Assembly (NCBI GenBank): GCA_963707065.1
Contig: CAVPPJ010000013.1
Location: forward strand, 124,001 to 188,000
DNA: 64,000 nucleotides
Direction: 5' to 3'
Source of the DNA: Palsa-506 sp963707065
Lineage (GTDB): Bacteria; Actinomycetota; Actinomycetes; Streptosporangiales; Streptosporangiaceae
Every line of letters starts with the position of its first letter. Within the stretch, counting starts at the first letter, position 1. Under the pieces are notes generated by a model. It was not told the origin of the DNA. It saw only the letters and a program-made list of their open reading frames with translations, and did no database searches. The translations under genes and the position numbers were made by a program. This document shows positions 25,841 to 34,714 of the stretch, one piece after another.

Positions 25841-26260
25841 ATGACCGACTTCCTGGCAGGCTATGTCGTTCCTCCTGGCGCCGGCCTGACGGGCGATGCG
25901 GGCCTGAAGGCGTCGCGGCTCTCCACCGGCGGAGCCCTGAGCGTCGTTGAGACCAGGATCGATGCCGGGCCGCCGCTGCACGTCCATGACCGGGAGGACG
26001 AGTGCTTCTACGTCCTCGACGGCGAGCTATCCGTCCGCTGCGGCGGCGACACCTTTGAGGCGCCGGCGGGCAGTTTCGTGTTCCTGCCCCGCGGCCGCCC
26101 GCATCAGTTCCGGTCCGTCACCGGCCGGTCCGCCGGGCTGCTGCTGATCTCCGTTCCCGGCGGCATCGAGGACTACTTCAGGCAGATCAACAATGCCGCC
26201 AGCGATGCTGAGCTGCACCGGATCGGCGAACTGCACGGCATTCGCGTCGTGCCTGACTGA
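25841..26260 (+). CDS. Cupin domain protein
   Basis: About 139 residues with both cupin motifs: PPLHVHDREDECFYVLDGEL (motif 1, His/His/Glu) and PRGRPHQFRSV (motif 2, His). It is probably a small metal-binding cupin enzyme or sensor of the quercetinase-like group. Translation is odd: GGAGGG is followed eight bases on by an out-of-frame ATG-TAG pair, and the real in-frame ATG lies only seven bases further. Confidence 0.85.
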   Translation: MTDFLAGYVVPPGAGLTGDAGLKASRLSTGGALSVVETRIDAGPPLHVHDREDECFYVLDGELSVRCGGDTFEAPAGSFVFLPRGRPHQFRSVTGRSAGLLLISVPGGIEDYFRQINNAASDAELHRIGELHGIRVVPD

Positions 26261-26283
26261 GCCGCGCACCAGGCGCAGCGCGG

Positions 26284-26697
26284 TTATGCGGCGGGCGTCA
26301 CGACGACGACCGGGATCTTCCGGCTGGTCTTGGCCTGGTACCGGCCGTAGCGGCCGTGATTGTTGTCATTGACTGCCTGCCACAAGCGCGGGTAGCCGGG
26401 GTCGTCGGCCGTGACGATGCGCGCCCTCGCCGCTATCCGCATCCGGCCGACCTGGATCTCGACGTCCGGCTCGGCCTCGATGTTGAATAGCCATCCCGGC
26501 GGCCGGTCCGAGCCGCCGTTGGAGGCGACCACCAGGTAGTCCGCACCGTCGCGGGCGTAGACCAGGGCCGAGGTGCGGACCTGCCCCGTGCGCCGTCCGG
26601 TCGTGCGGAGCAGGGCTGACGGGACGCCGATGAGCCGGTGGCCGATCCGGCCGCCGGTTCGCTCGTAGAGGTTCTGGTGCACGCTCAGCAGGTCCAT
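26284..26697 (-). CDS. Deazaflavin (F420)-dependent nitroreductase family protein
   Basis: 137 residues. LLRTTGRRTGQVRTSALVYARDGADYLVVASNGG and PGWLFNIEAEPDVEIQVG are the F420-binding split-barrel signature of the DDN/FDOR-A family. These proteins use reduced F420 to reduce quinones or nitro compounds near the membrane and are typical of F420-making actinobacteria. The length is normal. It lies 17 bases downstream of the DUF2090 gene on the same strand. Confidence 0.9.
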   Translation of the reverse strand: MDLLSVHQNLYERTGGRIGHRLIGVPSALLRTTGRRTGQVRTSALVYARDGADYLVVASNGGSDRPPGWLFNIEAEPDVEIQVGRMRIAARARIVTADDPGYPRLWQAVNDNNHGRYGRYQAKTSRKIPVVVVTPAA

Positions 26698-26714
26698 GGC
26701 GCCAGTCTCGCGGA

Positions 26715-27653
26715 CTAGGCCGGAATAGCGCCACTGGCGGCGCAGTACCGCCGGGCGAAGTCCAGGTACCGCTCGGCGATCTGGCCAGCCGTCTCGTCCT
26801 CGCTGGCGCGTCCGTTGTTGTGGCTGGTGATCGGGTCTTCCCAGATGCTGCGGCCGATCGCGAAGCCGGCGAAGCCGTCGACCGGCCCGGCGACCGCCAG
26901 CCAGTGCTCCAGCCGGGCGGCGGGAGCATCGCGGCCCAGCACGATCGCGCGGACGGCGTCCCGTCCGGCGGCCCTGATCTGGGTTACTACCGCCCGCGCC
27001 GCATCGGCTGTCTCCAGGCCCTCGACCTTCCAGATGGCCGGCTCGACCCCGGCTGCCTGGTTGTCGGCGATCACCTGAATGACCAGGCCGGGGCGCAGAT
27101 CACGGTCGTAAGCGTCCGTGCTCCCCCCGGCGGCGGCCAGCTGGTCGTCGGTGGCCGGGACCAGCAGCTCGTAGATCAGGGGCATGCCCAGCGTGTGCAG
27201 TGCGTCGCTGACCTCCCGCAGCTTCCGCAGTTGCTGCTCGCGCCGTGCGCGGGGGAAGGCCGGGTTATCGCGGATCAGTACCTTCGCATAATCCGGGCGG
27301 CTTGCGGAGACGCGCGCTATCCAGTCCTGGCCCCATTCCAGCTCGAACCAGTCCCGGCCGCTGCGCTCCACCGGCACGGCCAGCACCACCCCATCGGAAT
27401 GCGCCGCGTCGACCACCGGCTGCCCGTACCGCTCGTCGACCAGGACGCCGGCCACGCCGCCGGGCAGCCGGCCGAGCGCGCGCCCAAGGCCGGCGTAGAT
27501 CAGCTGCTTGGCGGCTTGCATCGCGGCGAGCTGACCGGCATCAGGCCGGTCATCCTTAACATCAAACAACGACTTGCCGAACGAGCCCCGGTGGTCCATC
27601 GCCAGGATCAACAGGGGATTCTCCGGCGTCGGGCTGTATCCGTGGTCAGGCAT
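26715..27653 (-). CDS. DUF2090 aldolase-like protein
   Basis: 312 residues with a TIM-barrel start LLILAMDHRGSFGKSLF and an ending GFAIGRSIWEDPI ... GQIAERYLDFARRY. This is the DUF2090 family, related to the 2-deoxy-5-keto-gluconate-6-phosphate aldolase half of some IolC fusions in inositol breakdown. No other inositol genes are in view, so the substrate stays open. The ATG at 27653 is preferred over an upstream GTG because AGGA lies seven bases before it. Confidence 0.85.
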   Translation of the reverse strand: MPDHGYSPTPENPLLILAMDHRGSFGKSLFDVKDDRPDAGQLAAMQAAKQLIYAGLGRALGRLPGGVAGVLVDERYGQPVVDAAHSDGVVLAVPVERSGRDWFELEWGQDWIARVSASRPDYAKVLIRDNPAFPRARREQQLRKLREVSDALHTLGMPLIYELLVPATDDQLAAAGGSTDAYDRDLRPGLVIQVIADNQAAGVEPAIWKVEGLETADAARAVVTQIRAAGRDAVRAIVLGRDAPAARLEHWLAVAGPVDGFAGFAIGRSIWEDPITSHNNGRASEDETAGQIAERYLDFARRYCAASGAIPA

Positions 27654-27850
27654 GCCTCGATCCTGCCGGTTACGCCCACCGGACGCATCCACAAGGCCTC
27701 AGCCGTGAACAAACTGGGCTCCCGCAAAGCGGGGCAATCACGTGCCAACGCGCCGTCGGCCGCCACGGCGCGGAAATGCAATACAACCATTAGACCGGAC
27801 GGGCGTCTCAAATGGTGACCGCCTATCAGCAGTCACAACGGGAGGTAGCC

Positions 27851-28432
27851 ATGAACCCGCTAGCAAACGTATCCCGCCGCGTCGTCGCCGCCACCGCTCT
27901 CGCCAGCGCAGCGATCCTGCTGCCCGCCGCGGCCCTCGCCGCTCCTGCCCGGACGGCGTCACCTGCCCGGACAGCCGCCGCTTCGACGCCACGGCCGTGC
28001 CGGGTGACCGGGCTGCAGATCTGGCTCGGGCTGGGAGAAGGCGGTGGCGCAGCCGGCAGCGTCACTTACCCGCTCGAATTCAGCAACACCGGAACCCAGT
28101 CCTGCCGCGTGTCCGGCTTCGTGAAAATCGTGGCGCTTAGCCGGAATGGCCATCAGCTCGGCGAGTCCTCCAGCCATTTCGGGAAGTCACGCCGGGTCAT
28201 CCTGCGGCCGGGCGGCACGGCGCATGCGCTGCTGACCATCGTCGAGAACCAGGCTTTCACGAACTGTCATCCGGCCACCGCCCGCTCGCTCGAGATCACG
28301 GCACCCCGCGATCGGATCCCCTTCTCGATCGAAAGTTTCTCGTTCCCTGCCTGCAACAACAAGAAGGTCGGCCTGCTGGAAATCGGGCCGGTACGGCCGG
28401 GCACCGGAATTCCCGGGTTCACCACCCGCTGA
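27851..28432 (+). CDS. Secreted DUF4232 protein
   Basis: 193 residues. A Sec signal peptide (residues 1-31, AAILLPAAALAAPA) leads to a DUF4232 domain with four cysteines: RPCRVTG, TQSCRVSGFV, FTNCHPA, FPACNNKK. The pattern suggests two disulfides. This actinobacterial family is secreted or lipid-anchored and of unknown role. GGAGG five bases before the ATG supports the start. It is the intact relative of the frameshifted gene at 24263. Confidence 0.85.
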   Translation: MNPLANVSRRVVAATALASAAILLPAAALAAPARTASPARTAAASTPRPCRVTGLQIWLGLGEGGGAAGSVTYPLEFSNTGTQSCRVSGFVKIVALSRNGHQLGESSSHFGKSRRVILRPGGTAHALLTIVENQAFTNCHPATARSLEITAPRDRIPFSIESFSFPACNNKKVGLLEIGPVRPGTGIPGFTTR

Positions 28433-28513
28433 CCGCGAATGCCGCGGCCGTCGCGGCCGGTGCTTGACGCACCGGCCGCGACGGGCCAGGCATCAGGAGA
28501 TAGCGTTCCCGGC

Positions 28514-30046
28514 ATGGACGATCTGACCCCGCGGCTGCGTGCCGTCTGCGATCTCGGCGTCGCCGAGATGCGCGAGTACAGCGGACGCCATGAGTACGAC
28601 GGCAAAATCCAGGACCTGTCGCAGCACGGGGTGCGCCGCGGCCTCGACCGCCTGGCTGCCGCGGCGGCGGCCGGGCACCGGCTGGACGACTCCCATGACG
28701 AGACGCAGCTGGCCACCTTCGAGGAGCATGCCCGCGTTTCGCTGGGCGAGCTCGAGCTGCACCGCCGCAGCCCGGCCCTGCACCTGGCGGCGATGGATCT
28801 CGCCTGCTACGACCGGGATTACGCGCCGCGGGAGCAGCGCGACGGGGCGCTGCAGGCTCAGCTGGCCGCGTGGCCGCAGGCAGCCGACGCGGCGATTGAC
28901 GCGATGGATCAGGTCAGCGCGCCGGTGGCGACGGCACTGGCCGAGGGCATCCGCGGCCTCGCCGCCGGGATACCCGCGACGGCAAGCGAGCCGGTCCGGG
29001 CGGCCGCGCTGGCCGCGCATGCCCGGCTGGTGGCGCATGTGGACATGGCCGCTGCCAGCGGCGAGCCGGACGCCGCGCTGGGCAGTGCCGCGCTGACCGC
29101 GCTGATGAGCAGCGCCGAGGGCATGCAGGTCGACCTGGGCAGGCTCGGCGAACGAGCCGACGCCGAGCGGGACCGGCTCAGCGCGCTGCTCGCCGATAGC
29201 TGCGGCCGGGTGAATCCGGCCAGGCCGCCGATGGAGGTCGTACGCGAGCTAGTCCGCGATCACCCGGACGCCGCCGGCGTCATCGATGCCGCGCGTTACT
29301 GGACGGCGCGGGCCATCGGCTTCACCCGGGAGCGGGACCTGGTGCCCTACCAGGACGGCGAGTGCCTGGTAGGGCTGGCCCCGCAGTCCCGGCGCTGGGC
29401 GATGGCGATGATGTCCCCGGCTGGGCCCGGCGAGCCAGAGGGACCCTCGTGGTATCACATCACTCCGCCCGACCCGTCCTGGCCGGAGCAGGATGCGCAG
29501 GAATGGCTGGAGGTCTTCAGCGCGACCACGCTGCCGGGCATCACCGTGCATGAGGTCGCTCCCGGCCATTTCTCGCACGGCCGGGCCATCCGGCGGGCGC
29601 CCACCGAGGTACGGCGGACACTGCACTCGGCCGCCTTCGTCGAGGGCTGGGCACATTATGCGGAGGAGCTCTGCGTCGAGGAGGGATTCTGCGCTGACGA
29701 TCCCAGATTCGCGATCGGCGTCTGGCTGGAGGCGCTCGTCCGGGTCACCCGGCTCGCCTGCGCGATTGGCGTGCACACGGCCGGGATGACCGTGCAGGAA
29801 GGTGCCCGCAGATTCGAGACGGATACGCACCTGGCCGGCTCGGCGGCGCTATCTGAGGCGCGCCGCGCGACATTCGATCCGACCTACGGCCGCTACACCT
29901 GGGGCAAGCTGGAAATCCTGGACCTGCGCGACCAGGCAAGGAAGGCGTGGGGCACCGGCTTCTCGCTGCTCCGCTTCCACACCGCCCTGCTGAGCCTCGG
30001 CTCGCCGCCGCTCGGCCTGCTCGGCACCGCCGTGCAGCGAGGCTGA
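28514..30046 (+). CDS. DUF885 family protein
   Basis: 510 residues. The DUF885 core contains TVHEVAPGHFSHGRAIRR and AAFVEGWAHYAEELCVEEGF, a metallopeptidase-like arrangement of histidines and glutamates. Members are often secreted, but no signal peptide is visible here. No peptide substrate is established for this branch. The ATG at 28514 begins the conserved sequence; its ribosome site is weak. Confidence 0.85.
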   Translation: MDDLTPRLRAVCDLGVAEMREYSGRHEYDGKIQDLSQHGVRRGLDRLAAAAAAGHRLDDSHDETQLATFEEHARVSLGELELHRRSPALHLAAMDLACYDRDYAPREQRDGALQAQLAAWPQAADAAIDAMDQVSAPVATALAEGIRGLAAGIPATASEPVRAAALAAHARLVAHVDMAAASGEPDAALGSAALTALMSSAEGMQVDLGRLGERADAERDRLSALLADSCGRVNPARPPMEVVRELVRDHPDAAGVIDAARYWTARAIGFTRERDLVPYQDGECLVGLAPQSRRWAMAMMSPAGPGEPEGPSWYHITPPDPSWPEQDAQEWLEVFSATTLPGITVHEVAPGHFSHGRAIRRAPTEVRRTLHSAAFVEGWAHYAEELCVEEGFCADDPRFAIGVWLEALVRVTRLACAIGVHTAGMTVQEGARRFETDTHLAGSAALSEARRATFDPTYGRYTWGKLEILDLRDQARKAWGTGFSLLRFHTALLSLGSPPLGLLGTAVQRG

Positions 30047-30146
30047 CCTGCCGCCGCGGCCGGGCATGGTGCCCCGGCCGGCCGGGGCACCAGCCCGCCA
30101 CCGTGAGACTATGAGCCGGGCCGGAACTGACGCGAAGGTAAGGATC

Positions 30147-30692
30147 ATGCTGGGAACTGATGGCCCGCCAACGCCGCGCCCGCGGCAGCGGCAGCGCCCG
30201 CGGCCGGGCCGGGCACGGGCGGCGACGGCGGCCCGCGCCGGAGCCGTGGCCTGCATGCTCGCGGCCGGCGGCAGCGCGATCGCCGGCTGCGCCCAGGCGG
30301 CCAGCGCGGCCCCGGCGATCCAGGTCGGTACGGCCTCCATTCCGCAGCCCGCCGTGGACGGCACTACCGACGCCTACGTGGTGATCCTGAACAAAGGCCC
30401 CGCCGACCGGCTGATCTCCGCCCGGACCAGCGACGGCGGCCGGGTCGCGTTCCGCGGCCCTGCCCGGGGCGGATCGGGCGCAATGCGGACCGTGCCAGCT
30501 ATCGGCATTCCGGCCGCGACGACCGTCCGGCTGGTGCCTGGCGGCTTTCATCTCCTGATCACCGGCGCGCGGCCGATGCGTGGCGGCACCTCGATCACCT
30601 TGACGCTGGTGTTCGCCCGCGCCGGATCCATCTCGGTGCCGGCCCAGATCACCAACCCGCAGTCCGGTGGCAGCAGCTACTTCCGCTACTGA
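30147..30692 (+). CDS. PCuAC-like copper chaperone lipoprotein with altered metal site
   Basis: 181 residues. A basic leader and a signal peptide ending in a lipobox (SAIAGCAQA) lead to a PCu(A)C-like domain: DAYVVILNKGPADRLISARTS ... LVPGGFHLLITGARPMRGGTSITLTLVF. PCuAC proteins deliver Cu(I) outside the membrane using an H/M ligand set. Here the usual MH pair reads MRT and HxM reads HLL, so most copper ligands appear to be lost. It may bind copper weakly or serve another role. The start has AAGG about eight bases upstream. Confidence 0.7.
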   Translation: MLGTDGPPTPRPRQRQRPRPGRARAATAARAGAVACMLAAGGSAIAGCAQAASAAPAIQVGTASIPQPAVDGTTDAYVVILNKGPADRLISARTSDGGRVAFRGPARGGSGAMRTVPAIGIPAATTVRLVPGGFHLLITGARPMRGGTSITLTLVFARAGSISVPAQITNPQSGGSSYFRY

Positions 30693-30767
30693 CCGGCCCC
30701 GGGCCGCAGGCCGGCTGGCGGCGCTGGCGGCCCAGGGCCGACGGCTGCCAGCGCGGTCAGCTGGCGG

Positions 30768-31670
30768 CTAGCAGCGCGGGTTGGCCGGCTGCACCTGCGC
30801 GCACGCCTGCGGTACCGAGCCCGTCAGCCGCAGCCGCTGCGCCCGGCCAACAAAGGCGCTGTTCATCGCCCAGGACCATCTCGGGTCCGCGGCCGCCGTG
30901 ACAACCTGGGCCATCGTCAGCGGCGGGAGCGATGCGGGGCCTGGCACGAAGTTCGATGCCTGGATAAGCACGCTCACGCCATCCGCGCGGCGGACCGTGG
31001 CGGCGAATACGTAGCTATAGCCCTCCGCAACCCGGTTAGCTGTCCCCACGCCCGTGGCGAGGACCAGCTCCTGAACCTCGGTGCCGCCCGCGGCGGGATA
31101 GTCCTGGCAGCCGATGATCGCGCCATCCGCGGCCCGGGCTGCGGCGCAGTTCTGCAGCCTGGGCCCGTCCGGCTGGCTCATCTGGACCTGGACCGTTCCT
31201 GATTTATCGCTGGTCTGCACGTCGACGCTCGCCACCGCGCTGCGGTCATGCTGCGAGCCGGCGGCCAGGTAGCTGGTCTGGCCGGCGGGCAGGACGGCGA
31301 GTAGCAGGCTGGCGACCGACTTGGCGGTGGCCGGCACCTGAAGGCCGGCCGGGGTCTGGGCAGGCACGACCGGCGGCACCATGCGGAAGCCGGCTGGCAG
31401 CCTGACATGCACACGCGGCCGCGGGCCGCCGCCAGCCGAGTCGGCCGACGTCGCCGCCAGCGGCTGGCCAACCGCGACTACCGCCGGGACGCCGACCGCC
31501 ACCGCGGTCACCGCGGCGAGGCAGGCGCCGGCCGCCTGCAGCCGGTGGCGCCGGCGCAGCCTGAGCCCGGCGCGCAGCGCCTCTCCGACCAGCGCGCCAA
31601 CCGGCGGCTCGTCCGCGGCGACGACGCGCCGCAGCGCCGCGCGCACCGCCATCTCGTCCATGTCCTGCAT
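30768..31670 (-). CDS. Membrane-anchored partner of SigE-family sigma factor
   Basis: 300 residues. A ~45-residue cytoplasmic N-terminus (AVRAALRRVVAADEPP) precedes a single membrane helix (GACLAAVTAVAVGVPAVVAVG) and a secreted domain with several cysteines. It lies 30 bases downstream of the sigma factor gene, so it is a likely anti-sigma factor or sensor, by position only. No zinc-binding HxxxCxxC motif is present. A decayed paralogue lies at 21444-22010. Confidence 0.7.
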   Translation of the reverse strand: MQDMDEMAVRAALRRVVAADEPPVGALVGEALRAGLRLRRRHRLQAAGACLAAVTAVAVGVPAVVAVGQPLAATSADSAGGGPRPRVHVRLPAGFRMVPPVVPAQTPAGLQVPATAKSVASLLLAVLPAGQTSYLAAGSQHDRSAVASVDVQTSDKSGTVQVQMSQPDGPRLQNCAAARAADGAIIGCQDYPAAGGTEVQELVLATGVGTANRVAEGYSYVFAATVRRADGVSVLIQASNFVPGPASLPPLTMAQVVTAAADPRWSWAMNSAFVGRAQRLRLTGSVPQACAQVQPANPRC

Positions 31671-31700
31671 CTTCTTCCCGGCTTACCTTCCGTGCGATCG

Positions 31701-32204
31701 TCAGTCGGGTACGCGAAGCTCGGTCAGTGAGTCGCCGAGAAGCGCACGGAGCCTGTCCAGCGCGCGCGAGCTCTGGCTCTTCACGTTGCCGGCGGAGCAG
31801 CCGAGCATCGCGGCCACCTGGTCCACGCTCCGGTCCTCCCAGTAGCGCAGCACCAGCACGGCGCGCGCCTTGGGGGTCAGCGTGGCCAGCGCCTCCAGCA
31901 TGACCAGTCTCAGTTCGGTGGTCTCCGGCCCGCTGGCACGATCGGGGACGCCGCCGAGCGGGAATTCCTTGCCCTTGCCCTTGCGCTTGCCGGCCAGGTA
32001 GCAGTTCACCAGCGTGCGGTGCGCGTAGGCGTACGCGCCCTCTCCGCTGTTGATTCGGTGCCAGGCCACGAAGACCTTCGCGAGCGTGGCCTGGGTCAGG
32101 TCCTGCGCGGTATGCCAGTCTCCGCAGAGCAAGTAGGCGGTACGGCGCAGTCTCGGGCCTACCGCGGCCGCGAATTCAATGAAGTCCTCGGTTGAATCCA
32201 CCAA
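31701..32204 (-). CDS. SigE-family RNA polymerase sigma factor (ECF type)
   Basis: 167 residues. Region 2 is LCGDWHTAQDLTQATLAKVFVAWHRI and region 4 is EALATLTPKARAVLVLRYWEDRSVDQVAAMLGCSAGNVKSQSSRALDRLR. This matches the actinobacterial SigE family of ECF sigma factors. It is followed by its likely membrane partner. The promoter region upstream is unusual because a 17-bp repeat array lies between it and the next gene. Confidence 0.9.
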   Translation of the reverse strand: MVDSTEDFIEFAAAVGPRLRRTAYLLCGDWHTAQDLTQATLAKVFVAWHRINSGEGAYAYAHRTLVNCYLAGKRKGKGKEFPLGGVPDRASGPETTELRLVMLEALATLTPKARAVLVLRYWEDRSVDQVAAMLGCSAGNVKSQSSRALDRLRALLGDSLTELRVPD

Positions 32205-32272
32205 CGGCCTTTCTTGCCTGCATCCTTACCCAGTAGATGCCCTCGCAGCCGCACCTGGTTGCAGCGGGGTGC

Positions 32273-32506
32273 GTCATCCCTTCCCGGCCGGCCGTCATCT
32301 TGGCCCGGGCCGTCATCTTTGCCCAGGCATCATCCTTGCCGGGCCGTCATTCTTGCCAGGCCATCATCCCTGCCATGTCATCATCCTTGCCAGGCCGTCA
32401 TCCCTGCCATGTCGTCATCCTTAGCAGGCCGTCATCCTTGCCATGACGTCATCCCTAGCAGGGCGTCGCCCCGCCAGCCCGTCATCATTGACAGGCCATC
32501 GTCAGG
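32273..32506. repeat. 17-bp tandem repeat array between divergent genes
   Basis: About 13 imperfect 17-base units (consensus gccgtcatccttgccag) fill the region between the divergent SigE and DUF1707 genes. Seventeen bases break frame, so the array is not a coding repeat. The tcatcc core is the best-kept part. Unit boundaries drift at both ends. It could be a protein-binding array or a slippage product. Confidence 0.85.
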
Positions 32507-32553
32507 TTTCGGTCGCGATCTCAGCCGATTGCAGTCTCGCGCCACGAGGGGAC

Positions 32554-32582
32554 TTGCCGTCGGCCGCGTCGAGATATATCGT
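32554..32582 (+). promoter_or_regulatory. Candidate promoter of the DUF1707 gene
   Basis: TTGCCG (32554-32559), a 17-base spacer and TATCGT (32577-32582) lie about 45 bases upstream of the DUF1707 start codon and just downstream of the repeat array. Each hexamer matches the sigma-70 consensus at four of six positions. Confidence 0.3.
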
Positions 32583-32627
32583 CTTGCTGTCAGCCTTGAT
32601 AGAATTCGCCGGGCACAGGAGGAACAG

Positions 32628-33077
32628 ATGGCGTCAGGACCAGACCTGCGCATCGGCGACGCCGACCGCGACGCGGTCGCCGCGCGGCTGCGTGAAGGTT
32701 ACGCGCAAGGGCGGCTAACCCTGGACGAATTCAACGAGCGTCTCAGCGCGGCGCTCGCGGCGACTACCGAGCGCGAGCTGAGTCAGGTCACCCGCGATCT
32801 CCCGCATCCGGTGACGCTGACGCCGCCGGTGCCCCGCGGCGGGCCCGGTAGCGGCAGGCGATCAGGATACGACCACCACCAGGGTTCCGATCATCCGCGC
32901 AATGGCCGGCGGCGGCCGTTCTTCCCCGTGCTTGCCGTGGTGGCACTGCTCTGGCTGCTGATCTCGCTGTCCCCGCTGCGGTTCTTCGCCGTGCCGGGCA
33001 AGCTGGCCATCGTCCTGCTGGTCCTCGGGCTGATCCGCGGCATGTTCCGGCGCATATTCGGTCGCGGCCGGTTCTGA
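32628..33077 (+). CDS. DUF1707 domain membrane protein
   Basis: 149 residues. DLRIGDADRDAVAARLREGYAQGRLTLDEFNERLSAALAATTERELSQVTRDLP is a complete DUF1707 (SHOCT-like) domain. A basic linker and one or two membrane helices follow (FFPVLAVVALLWLLISL, LAIVLLVLGLI). The role is unknown; such proteins are abundant in actinomycetes and probably scaffold at the membrane. AGGAGG five bases before the ATG makes a strong start. Confidence 0.9.
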   Translation: MASGPDLRIGDADRDAVAARLREGYAQGRLTLDEFNERLSAALAATTERELSQVTRDLPHPVTLTPPVPRGGPGSGRRSGYDHHQGSDHPRNGRRRPFFPVLAVVALLWLLISLSPLRFFAVPGKLAIVLLVLGLIRGMFRRIFGRGRF

Positions 33078-33202
33078 TCACCACGCCGCGCCTGGGGCGC
33101 GGGCCGGCGCCCGCCGCGGGCTCGGGCCGATGCGTCTCCAGCAGGCAGGGCGGCTCACGTCTTGGCCGGCCTGCGGGACCTTAGCCGGAACACGAAAGCG
33201 GC

Positions 33203-34621
33203 TTACCCCTTTGCGGTAACCCTGAGCGGGACCACCAGGTAGCGGAACGCGGCAACTTCGGGTGTGCTGTCGGCGCCTTCGGCCGGGCTGCCCGCGCTGC
33301 CCGCGCCTTCGGCCGCGCTGCCCGCGCCGTCCTGTCCGCCGGCCTCCGGCCCGGACTGCTCACCGGCCTCTGGACCGGGCTGCTCACCGCTGTCCCCTCC
33401 GTCATGCGCGCCGGCCGGCGCACTGCCGACTGCCCACGTGATGAGGGCCGGCTTGGCCGGACTGGTGAACTCGATCCTGATCCGCCCGCCCGGCGCTGGC
33501 GCCGCCGCACTGCCATCGGCGGGCGCGGCCGGGGCACGGGCCGACCCGGCCGCCGCGGCAGCCGCCAGGCCATCGAGCAGGTAGTGCGGGTTGAAGGCGA
33601 TGACAGGCTCGTCTCCCTCGAAGTCCGCCGCCACCGTCTCCACGGCCCGCGCCCGGCCTTCCGCCTGCGCCTCCACCACGACGAGGCCGGGGCCGAACGC
33701 CAGCTGCACGGGACTGGCCCGATCCGCGACCAGCGACACTCGCCTGACCGCCTCGATGAACGGGCCCGCGGGTACCTCGGCCCGGCAGCCGAACTCCGCG
33801 GGGAACCTCGACCGGTACCGGATGAACTCGCCGGCGATGAGCCGTGCCGTCAGCCGTCGTCCGCCGCCCTCGAAGCTGATCATGCCCTCGGCCGGCCGGG
33901 GCTCGCCGCTCCCCCGTACATCGCTGCCCAGGGCCGCGGCCGGAGTTGCCTGGCTCCCGGTGCTGCTGGCGCCGTACGCGATCGTCACCGGCACTCCCGC
34001 CGCCATGGTCCTCGCGACGTCCGCCAGCGTCCTCGCCGGGACCAGCGCGGCCGCCCGCAGGTCAGGATCGGCCGGCATCCACGGCACCTCCCGCACGGCA
34101 AGGCGGTAACGGTCCGTGGCGGCGAGCGTGATCGTGTCGCCGTCGAAGTCCAGGCATACGCCCGTCAGCATCGGCAGCGTGTCATCCCGGCTGGCCGCCG
34201 GGACGACCTGGCCGGCGGCGGCGGCCAGGATCCCCCCGTCCACCGTGCCCGCGGCGGCCGGCGGCTCGGGCAGCGCAGGAAAATCCTCGATGGGCAGCGA
34301 GACCAGCATGAACTCGGCGCTGCCGCAGGTCAGGCTGACCGCATCAGCCGCCGACGTGAACTCGGCCGACTGACTCGGCAGGCTCCGGGTGATCTCGGCA
34401 AGCAGGCGGCCTGGTACCAGCGCCGTCCCGGCTTCCTCGACGTCGGCGTCGATGCGCACCCGCGCGGATATCTCATAGTCGAAGCAGGACAGCACCAGCC
34501 CGTCGGCGGTGGCCTCGAGCAGCAGCCCGGCCAGCACGGGCACGACCGGCCGGGAGGGCAGGGCGCGCGCCACCCACGCCACCGCCTCGCCCAGCGCCTC
34601 TCGTTCGACCCGGAACTTCAT
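33203..34621 (-). CDS. dnaN: DNA polymerase III beta subunit (sliding clamp) paralogue
   Basis: 472 residues with the three repeated clamp domains. Domain 1 starts MKFRVEREALGEAVAWVARALPSRP, domain 2 holds LPMLTGVCLDFDGDTITLAATDRYRLA and domain 3 holds AFNPHYLLDGLAA, ending YLVVPLRV. It is away from dnaA and much longer than DnaN (~375 residues). A Gly/Ala/Ser/Glu low-complexity insert of about 60 residues lies just before the last strand, and smaller inserts occur between domains 2 and 3. Second dnaN-like genes exist in other actinomycetes. Whether it loads onto DNA is unknown; the housekeeping clamp is presumably elsewhere. Confidence 0.88.
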   Translation of the reverse strand: MKFRVEREALGEAVAWVARALPSRPVVPVLAGLLLEATADGLVLSCFDYEISARVRIDADVEEAGTALVPGRLLAEITRSLPSQSAEFTSAADAVSLTCGSAEFMLVSLPIEDFPALPEPPAAAGTVDGGILAAAAGQVVPAASRDDTLPMLTGVCLDFDGDTITLAATDRYRLAVREVPWMPADPDLRAAALVPARTLADVARTMAAGVPVTIAYGASSTGSQATPAAALGSDVRGSGEPRPAEGMISFEGGGRRLTARLIAGEFIRYRSRFPAEFGCRAEVPAGPFIEAVRRVSLVADRASPVQLAFGPGLVVVEAQAEGRARAVETVAADFEGDEPVIAFNPHYLLDGLAAAAAAGSARAPAAPADGSAAAPAPGGRIRIEFTSPAKPALITWAVGSAPAGAHDGGDSGEQPGPEAGEQSGPEAGGQDGAGSAAEGAGSAGSPAEGADSTPEVAAFRYLVVPLRVTAKG

Positions 34622-34714
34622 GCCACTGCCTCCGCCCGCCGTTTTGCCCTGATACTGGCACGTGCCGCCGACAAAGCCGAACGGCCGGCGGTCCGCTCGC
34701 GCCGCCGCTACGGC

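Noticed and set aside
32273..32506. CRISPR array
   Set aside because: Units are 17 bases, directly adjacent, imperfect and without spacers, and no cas genes are in the window.
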